DNA of 10,289 nucleotides from Nitratidesulfovibrio sp044433065 (lineage in GTDB: Bacteria > Desulfobacterota > Desulfovibrionia > Desulfovibrionales > Desulfovibrionaceae). The translations under genes and the position numbers were made by a program. The number at the start of each line of letters is the position of its first letter. Within the stretch, counting starts at the first letter, position 1. Shown here piece after piece: positions 5,917 to 10,289 of the stretch. The notes under the pieces were generated by a model, which was not told the origin of the DNA, searched no databases, and was given only the letters and a program-made list of their open reading frames with translations. The DNA lies in assembly GCA_044433065.1 (NCBI GenBank), contig JAWXUA010000108.1, positions 1 to 10,289 of the forward strand. Direction: 5' to 3'.

Positions 5917-6651
5917 ATGTCTGCCATGATTGAAATAAAAAAATTACACAAGTCATACGGTGACCACCATGTATTGCGTGGCATTGACCTCACCATCAAT
6001 ACAGGTGAAGTTGTTGTTATCATTGGACCTTCTGGCTCTGGCAAATCGACGGCTTTGCGCTGTATCAATCGCTTGGAAGAGATTAGCTCGGGCAGTATTA
6101 TTGTAGATGGTTATGACTTGTACGACCCAAAAACGGACATCAACCATGTGCGCACAGAGGCTGGCATGGTCTTCCAGCAATTCAATTTATTCCCACACAT
6201 GAGCGTACTTGATAACGTGACCATCGGCCCCATCAAAGTTCGTGGCGTGACAAAAGCCGAAGCCCAAAACTTGGGCTTAAAGCTGCTTGATAAGGTTGGA
6301 CTGGGGGATAAAGCCACGGCATACCCAGATCAGCTTTCAGGCGGTCAAAAGCAACGGGTAGCCATCGCGCGCTCACTGGCCATGCAGCCAAAGGTCCTCT
6401 TGTTTGACGAGCCAACATCAGCCCTCGACCCTGAGCTTGTGGGCGAAGTGCTTGAAGTTATGAAACAACTTGCCAAAGAAGGCATGACCATGGTTGTGGT
6501 GACCCACGAAATGGGCTTTGCTCGCGAAGTTGCGGACCGCGTCATCTTCATTGACTATGGCGTTGTGCAGGAATCTGGCGCGCCTGATGAAGTCTTTGCC
6601 AATCCGAAAAACCCTCGTTTGCGCGAGTTTATTGGCAAGGTAATACATTAG
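5917..6651 (+). CDS. glnQ: Glutamine ABC transporter ATP-binding protein GlnQ
   Basis: GlnQ hydrolyses ATP at the cytoplasmic face to drive glutamine import through GlnP. All nucleotide-binding motifs are present and in order: Walker A GPSGSGKST (37-45), Q-loop FQQFNLFPHMSV (86-97), signature LSGGQ (140-144), Walker B VLLFDEP (160-166), D-loop SALD (168-171) and switch H197. The length of 244 residues is normal for the polar amino acid subfamily, and the sequence is close to GlnQ. AAGGAG at 5904-5909, seven bases before the ATG, is the strongest ribosome binding site of the gln set. The gene is cut off from glnHP by a reverse-strand gene, so it needs its own promoter, which I cannot place with confidence; TAAAAT (5843-5848) is a -10-like word without a good -35. 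It ends in its own terminator. Confidence 0.93.
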   Translation: MSAMIEIKKLHKSYGDHHVLRGIDLTINTGEVVVIIGPSGSGKSTALRCINRLEEISSGSIIVDGYDLYDPKTDINHVRTEAGMVFQQFNLFPHMSVLDNVTIGPIKVRGVTKAEAQNLGLKLLDKVGLGDKATAYPDQLSGGQKQRVAIARSLAMQPKVLLFDEPTSALDPELVGEVLEVMKQLAKEGMTMVVVTHEMGFAREVADRVIFIDYGVVQESGAPDEVFANPKNPRLREFIGKVIH

Positions 6652-6658
6652 AAAATAT

Positions 6659-6691
6659 GCCGCTGTTCCTTTCTGGAATGGCGGCTTTTTT
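6659..6691 (+). terminator. Intrinsic terminator of glnQ
   Basis: An 11-bp stem joins 6659-6669 to 6675-6685 (GCCGC with GCGGC at the base, two G-U pairs) around a five-base loop, followed at once by six T residues (6686-6691). It begins eight bases after the glnQ stop. Confidence 0.9.
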
Positions 6692-6761
6692 AATTGAAGT
6701 TTCAAGGGCTTATAATGTTTTTTATGATGGACGCTGAAAAACCTTGACAATTTTGGATAAT

Positions 6762-6841
6762 CGCGAAATTTTCACTTGTGTGTAAGCATAAAACATGGCA
6801 AAAGCTGCCTGCCATTTTTCTACGATACGAAAAATTTCGCG
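6762..6841. repeat. Nested inverted repeat, possible structured RNA
   Basis: CGCGAAATTTT (6762-6772) is exactly inverted at 6831-6841, an 11-bp closing stem. Inside, ATGGCA (6795-6800) pairs with TGCCAT (6810-6815), extended past one mismatch by AAA (6791-6793) and TTT (6817-6819). TTGACA (6744-6749) lies just upstream. It could be a regulator site pair, a small RNA or a remnant of a mobile element; nothing in the sequence decides. Confidence 0.45.
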
Positions 6842-7094
6842 TATACATGAGATGATATTGACATAAAAAAAGTGTACTCTACATGCCGTATGGTCCTGTA
6901 GATAGTCTCAATCAGTATACACCTGGAAACATTACATATCCTATTGTTTTTTCATGAAGAAAAAACAAGCTATTTTGAAAGCACATCCTAAGGTATGTTC
7001 GCAAACCCGATTATTTTACTTTTCTGACGAGGAAAACTCGTTTCTTTGCGAGGGGCGTGTATATAGACATACATGACCCGAGCAAAAAACCTGT

Positions 7095-7124
7095 TTGACG
7101 AAGCCAGAAAGCAAAAGAAATAGT
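7095..7124 (+). promoter_or_regulatory. Candidate promoter of potABC
   Basis: TTGACG (7095-7100) and AATAGT (7119-7124) are separated by 18 bases and match the sigma-70 consensus at 5 and 4 of 6 positions. It would start transcription about 85 bases before potA. It is the best pair I see in this spacer but is not strong. Confidence 0.35.
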
Positions 7125-7193
7125 ATGCAGACATGCCCTAGCATAGAGCACGTACTCGCGGCCTAACTGGGCTTCTTTCCTCCCCTAGCCTTG

Positions 7194-7206
7194 GCGGACA
7201 GTCCGC
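7194..7206 (+). promoter_or_regulatory. Palindrome just before the potA ribosome binding site
   Basis: GCGGAC (7194-7199) and GTCCGC (7201-7206) are exact inverses around one base, ending one base before the GGAG of potA. It could be an operator or a hairpin limiting ribosome access. A similar small hairpin precedes the glnH site. Confidence 0.4.
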
Positions 7207-7217
7207 TGGAGCAAAGC

Positions 7218-8324
7218 ATGGCGCAATCATCCCCAATTATTGAACTTCGTGGTGTTACAAAAACCTTTGAAGACACCATCGCTCTTGATGATATCAATCT
7301 TGAAATCAAAAACGGCGAATTTTTGACCTTGCTGGGGCCATCTGGTTGCGGCAAGACCACCATTTTGCGCCTTATTTCTGGCTTTGAAAGCTGTGAGGAA
7401 GGCGTCATCACGCTGAACGGACAGCGCGTAGACGAGCAAGCCCCAGAAGAGCGGCAGGTCAACACCGTCTTCCAAAATTACGCCCTCTTTCCGCACATGA
7501 CCTTGCGCGAAAACGTAGGCTTTGGCCTGAAAATGCAACGCCGTCCCAAGGATGAAATTGCGCAGCGTGTCATGGATGCCTTGCGCATGGTGCACCTTGA
7601 AGCCCTTGCCGACCGTAAGCCACGCCAACTTTCTGGTGGCCAGCAACAGCGCGTGGCCATTGCTCGAGCTGTGGTCAATAATCCTCTTGTGCTTCTTCTG
7701 GACGAGCCATTCAGCGCTCTTGACTATAAGCTGCGCAAGCAAATGCAATTAGAAATCAAGCACTTGCAACGTCAGCTTGGCATCACCTTCGTCTTCGTCA
7801 CCCACGACCAAGAAGAAGCCTTTGCCATGTCCGACCGCGTCGTTGTCATGATGGAAGGCAAGATTGCGCAAATTGGTTCGCCTCAAGAAATCTACGAAGA
7901 GCCAGCGAACTTGTATGTTGCTAAATTCGTTGGTGAAATCAATATTTTGAATGCTGTCATCACGGATACCCACGGCGAAGGCCAATATTCTGCTGACATC
8001 GAGGGTGTCTCTTTCCCACTTCGCAGTAAAAAGGCCTTTGCCAAAGGCGACGCGGTGCATGTGCTCTTGCGTCCTGAGGACTTGCGCATCTACCGCCTAT
8101 GCGAAGAGCGTCCCGAAGGTCCACACATCATGGCTAAGATTGTGGAGACCGTGTACAAGGGTGCTACTGTGGACATTCAGGTGGCATTGCCCGATGGCCG
8201 CATCTTGATGGGTGCTGAATTCTTCAACGAAGATGACGGCGACATTAACTACAATGTTGGCGAAACCGTGACGGTGAGCTGGGTTAATGGATGGGAGGTT
8301 GTGTTAGCCAATGACGCAGTCTAG
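7218..8324 (+). CDS. potA: Polyamine ABC transporter ATP-binding protein PotA
   Basis: PotA powers import of spermidine or putrescine through PotB and PotC. With ATG 7218 as start (368 residues), Walker A is GPSGCGKTT (40-48), the Q-loop is at Q86 (VFQNYALFPHMT), the signature LSGGQ is at 138-142, Walker B VLLLDEP is at 158-164 and the switch H196 is in FVTHDQEEA. From about residue 230 a TOBE-type C-terminal domain follows, ending VTVSWVNGWEVVL, as in PotA and related spermidine/Fe/thiosulfate ATPases. I prefer this start because GGAG (7208-7211) lies six bases upstream; the earlier TTG at 7191 has no ribosome binding site. A 13-base palindrome (7194-7206) sits right before the Shine-Dalgarno. 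The gene overlaps potB by 14 bases, and its TAG stop lies in the first unit of the 24-bp repeat. Confidence 0.92.
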   Translation: MAQSSPIIELRGVTKTFEDTIALDDINLEIKNGEFLTLLGPSGCGKTTILRLISGFESCEEGVITLNGQRVDEQAPEERQVNTVFQNYALFPHMTLRENVGFGLKMQRRPKDEIAQRVMDALRMVHLEALADRKPRQLSGGQQQRVAIARAVVNNPLVLLLDEPFSALDYKLRKQMQLEIKHLQRQLGITFVFVTHDQEEAFAMSDRVVVMMEGKIAQIGSPQEIYEEPANLYVAKFVGEINILNAVITDTHGEGQYSADIEGVSFPLRSKKAFAKGDAVHVLLRPEDLRIYRLCEERPEGPHIMAKIVETVYKGATVDIQVALPDGRILMGAEFFNEDDGDINYNVGETVTVSWVNGWEVVLANDAV

Positions 8325-9447
8325 AGATCAAATCAAGTCGCAGTCTAGAGATCAAATCAAGTCGCAGTCTAAACATCAAATTGAGTCGCAGTCTAAACAT
8401 CAAATTGAGTCGCAGTCTAGAGATCAAATCAAGTCGCAGTCTAGTAACCTAACAGGCCAAAATAGCGAACAAAATAACCCCCAAGCACCAAAGTCCCTAG
8501 CAGCCCAAGCAAGCATGCGCCCCCAAGGCGACATCATGCCCAAAGTCATGAAGCACGCCCCAAAGCGTTATAATTTCTTTCGTAAATTCAGCATCTTGAC
8601 CGTAGGACTCTGGCTTCTCGTCTTCGCACTCCTGCCCCACGCAGGCCTTCTGCTCATCGCATTGCTCGACCGTGGCGGTGCCAACTTTGTCGTGCCCGTC
8701 ATGACCCTTGGCAACTACGGACGACTCTTCGACCCAGTCTTCGTGCGCATTCTCTGGGACTCCATCACCCTCGCCGCTACAAGCACCCTCGTGTGCCTCT
8801 TCATCGGCTATCCCTTTGCCCATCGCATAGCCATGGCTCGTGAGGCCATCCGCCCATGGCTCCTGCTCCTCGTCATCATCCCATTCTGGACAAATTCGCT
8901 CATCAGAACGTATGCGCTCATCATTCTCCTTAAATCTGGCGGTGTTATCAGTAATACCCTCCAGTTTTTCGGACTCATCGACAAGCCCATATCCTTCATG
9001 TACAGCGACATAGCAACCTTCACAGGCCTAACCTACACGCTCCTGCCCTTCATGATTTTGCCGCTCTACGTGTCCCTCGACAAACTAGACCACAAGCTCA
9101 TCGACGCAGCCAAAGACCTTGGGGCCAACAGCTTCCGCGCCTTCTGGCACGTAACCCTGCCCCTCACTATGCCCGGCATCGTAGCAGGTTGCATGCTCGT
9201 CTTCCTGCCGTCCCTAGGAGCCTTCTACATCCCAGAAATGCTCGGTGGTGCAAAGTCTATGCTCATCGGTAATTTCATTAAAAATCAGTTCCTTGTAGCT
9301 CGTGACTGGCCCCTCGGTGCCGCCGCAAGTAGCATTTTGACGCTCATCCTGCTCTTGCTCATCGTGGTTTACCGCTTCACAAGTAAGCGCGTTGCCGCTC
9401 GCGAGACTCACGATTCAGATGATGAACTTTTTGGGGAGGGCGCATAA
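8311..9447 (+). CDS. potB: Polyamine ABC transporter permease PotB with repeat-bearing N-terminal tail
   Basis: PotB is one of the two channel subunits of the spermidine/putrescine importer. From about residue 95 the sequence follows E. coli PotB closely: LDKLDHKLIDAAKDLGA (256-272) with the EAA loop at about 265-285, PFWTNSLIRTYAL (191-203), LPLTMPGIVAGC (283-294) and GGAKSMLIGNFIKNQF (312-327). About six membrane segments are visible. It is 378 residues long, about 100 more than E. coli PotB, because residues 3-44 are an eight-residue repeat (QSRDQIKS or QSKHQIES, five copies), followed by a Gln/Asn/Pro-rich linker up to about 75. ATG 8311 has GGAGG at 8294-8298, 12 bases away. An alternative start is ATG 8536 (residue 76), with AAGG at 8525-8528, seven bases away. 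That would remove the tail entirely and give a near-normal 303 residues. Confidence 0.88.
   Translation: MTQSRDQIKSQSRDQIKSQSKHQIESQSKHQIESQSRDQIKSQSSNLTGQNSEQNNPQAPKSLAAQASMRPQGDIMPKVMKHAPKRYNFFRKFSILTVGLWLLVFALLPHAGLLLIALLDRGGANFVVPVMTLGNYGRLFDPVFVRILWDSITLAATSTLVCLFIGYPFAHRIAMAREAIRPWLLLLVIIPFWTNSLIRTYALIILLKSGGVISNTLQFFGLIDKPISFMYSDIATFTGLTYTLLPFMILPLYVSLDKLDHKLIDAAKDLGANSFRAFWHVTLPLTMPGIVAGCMLVFLPSLGAFYIPEMLGGAKSMLIGNFIKNQFLVARDWPLGAAASSILTLILLLLIVVYRFTSKRVAARETHDSDDELFGEGA
8317..8444 (+). repeat. 24-bp in-frame tandem repeat at the potA/potB junction
   Basis: Five full 24-bp units start at 8317, 8341, 8365, 8389 and 8413, with an eight-base partial unit at 8437. Units 1, 2 and 5 are identical (type A, with CTAGAGATC), and units 3 and 4 are identical (type B, with CTAAACATC). 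The types differ at four positions, giving the order A-A-B-B-A. Twenty-four is a multiple of three, so changes in copy number keep the potB frame. The first unit contains the potA stop codon. Confidence 0.95.
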
Positions 9448-10218
9448 ATGATACGTCGTCTCGGCACTGCATGGGTTTGGATTGTCTACGCTTTTCTCTA
9501 TATCCCTATCCTCGTTGTCATCGCCTATTCCTTCAACACCAGTAAATATTCAACCTCGTGGTCTGGCTTTACCCTAGACTGGTACACCAAGCTGCTCAGC
9601 AATAGCTCCCTCGTGGACGCAGCGCTCAATTCGCTCAGCATCGCCACCATTTCAGCCTGCTGTGCCACTGTGCTCGGTTCCCTTGCGGCCGTCTGTCTGC
9701 ACCGCTACCGTTTCCCAGGTCGGAAAGTCCTGCACGGTTCCATCTACATGCTCACCGTGTCACCAGACATTGTCATGGGTATTTCGCTGCTCATTTTCTT
9801 CATCACCGTGCGCATGGAGCTTGGTTTCCTGACTCTTCTCATCGCGCACATCACCCTCGGCCTGCCCTTCGTCACAGTCACTGTGCTCGCCCGTCTTGCT
9901 GAGTTTGATGAAAATCTCGTAGAAGCTGCCCGTGACCTTGGGGCTTCAGAATGGAACGCCTTCCGCCACATCATGTTGCCCCTAGCGCTCCCAGCTGTGG
10001 CAGCAGGTTGGCTCCTGTCCTTCACCCTGTCCATGGACGACGTGCTCATCAGCTTCTTCGTCACAGGACCAACCTTCGAAGTCCTACCACTGAAAATTTA
10101 CTCCATGGTGCGACTTGGCGTAAAGCCAGACATTAACGCGCTCTCCGCTATCATGTTCTGTCTCACCGTCATACTTGTTTTGCTTGCGCAGATGCTGGCT
10201 AATATGAAAAAGAAATAG
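9448..10218 (+). CDS. potC: Polyamine ABC transporter permease PotC
   Basis: PotC is the second channel subunit and pairs with PotB. The 256 residues match the usual length. Typical features are WIVYAFLYIPILVVIAYSFN (11-30), SPDIVMGISLL (105-115), the EAA loop EAARDLGASEWNAFRHIMLP (159-178) that docks on PotA, and FTLSMDDVLISFFVTGP (192-208), which is characteristic of PotC. About six membrane segments are visible. The ATG follows the potB TAA directly, and GGGGAGGG (9433-9440) lies seven bases upstream, so the genes are co-transcribed and probably coupled. No potD binding-protein gene is present before the window ends; it may be further downstream or elsewhere. Confidence 0.94.
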   Translation: MIRRLGTAWVWIVYAFLYIPILVVIAYSFNTSKYSTSWSGFTLDWYTKLLSNSSLVDAALNSLSIATISACCATVLGSLAAVCLHRYRFPGRKVLHGSIYMLTVSPDIVMGISLLIFFITVRMELGFLTLLIAHITLGLPFVTVTVLARLAEFDENLVEAARDLGASEWNAFRHIMLPLALPAVAAGWLLSFTLSMDDVLISFFVTGPTFEVLPLKIYSMVRLGVKPDINALSAIMFCLTVILVLLAQMLANMKKK

Positions 10219-10236
10219 TTTTTTTGGGAATGATTA

Positions 10237-10289
10237 CTGGGGGCTGGGAAAACTTTCTGAAGAAAGTTTCCCCTTCCCCCAGACCCCCA
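10237..10289 (+). repeat. Intergenic hairpin repeat after potC, cut by window end
   Basis: The outer stem pairs CTGGGGG (10237-10243) with CCCCCAG (10276-10282). The inner stem pairs 10246-10257 with 10262-10272 (AAACTTTC with GAAAGTTT, one bulged A) around TGAA. It continues as ACCCCCA, matching the start of the copies at 1 and 2584. It begins 18 bases after the potC stop and may end the pot transcript; the usual T-tract would lie beyond the window. Confidence 0.6.

Larger units (their letters stand above)
6692..7217. other. Gene-free, inverted-repeat-rich spacer upstream of potA
   Basis: About 525 bases with no supportable ORF on either strand. It holds a nested inverted repeat (6762-6841) and further hairpins: TCTACA/TGTAGA (6878-6883 with 6897-6902), a 10-bp AT-rich stem (6944-6953 with 6959-6968), ACGAG/CTCGT (7027-7031 with 7037-7041) and GCGGAC/GTCCGC (7194-7206). 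TTGACA occurs at 6744-6749 and 6858-6863 without good -10 partners. It may be a long leader, a small RNA locus, or eroded sequence. Confidence 0.5.

Noticed and set aside
7191..7217. TTG 7191 as the potA start
   Set aside because: There is no ribosome binding site before it, whereas ATG 7218 has GGAG at six bases and gives the usual N-terminus.
8317..8444. CRISPR-like array
   Set aside because: The 24-bp units are directly adjacent with no spacers, and they lie in a coding frame; this is a tandem repeat.

Overview
The window looks like chromosomal DNA of a Gram-negative bacterium, most likely a Desulfovibrio-type sulfate reducer (Desulfovibrionaceae). That placement is an inference. It rests on the style of the proteins and on the G/C-rich hairpin repeats between genes, which resemble intergenic elements I associate with that group; no marker gene here proves it. 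The coding sequences are of moderate GC and the spacers are AT-rich.

Layout, left to right. (1) Positions 1-144 hold the tail of a dispersed intergenic repeat and the leader of plsY. (2) plsY (145-756, acyl-phosphate:glycerol-3-phosphate acyltransferase) and thrC (1044-2495, threonine synthase) are both forward and are separated by a spacer carrying a compact three-hairpin element. (3) A spacer of about 800 bp (2496-3304) holds a large G/C hairpin repeat, a clear intrinsic terminator for thrC, ten units of an 11-bp purine-rich tandem repeat, and the glnH leader. (4) A glutamine ABC importer follows: glnH (periplasmic binding protein), glnP (permease) and glnQ (ATPase). The set is split: between glnP and glnQ sits a reverse-strand gene for an exported SagB/nitroreductase-like flavoprotein. 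That gene has a good Fur-box-like operator over its predicted promoter, and its stop codon lies in a 93-bp MITE-like palindrome. (5) After a strong terminator for glnQ comes a gene-free spacer of about 560 bp rich in inverted repeats. (6) potA-potB-potC (polyamine-type ABC importer ATPase and two permeases) form a tight operon; no potD is present before the window ends. The potA/potB junction carries a 24-bp in-frame tandem repeat that gives PotB an unusual hydrophilic N-terminal tail. (7) The window ends inside another copy of the dispersed intergenic repeat.

Functionally the region combines phospholipid synthesis, threonine synthesis and two nutrient importers. GlnH should capture glutamine in the periplasm and pass it to the GlnP channel driven by GlnQ; PotABC should import spermidine or putrescine with a binding protein encoded elsewhere. 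I found no CRISPR array, tRNA, rRNA, transposase, phage gene or recognisable defence system. The most unusual things are the Fur-box-controlled gene inside the gln locus, the MITE-like palindrome, the potA/potB repeat, a small in-frame ORF ahead of an SD-less glnP, and the repeat-rich spacers.
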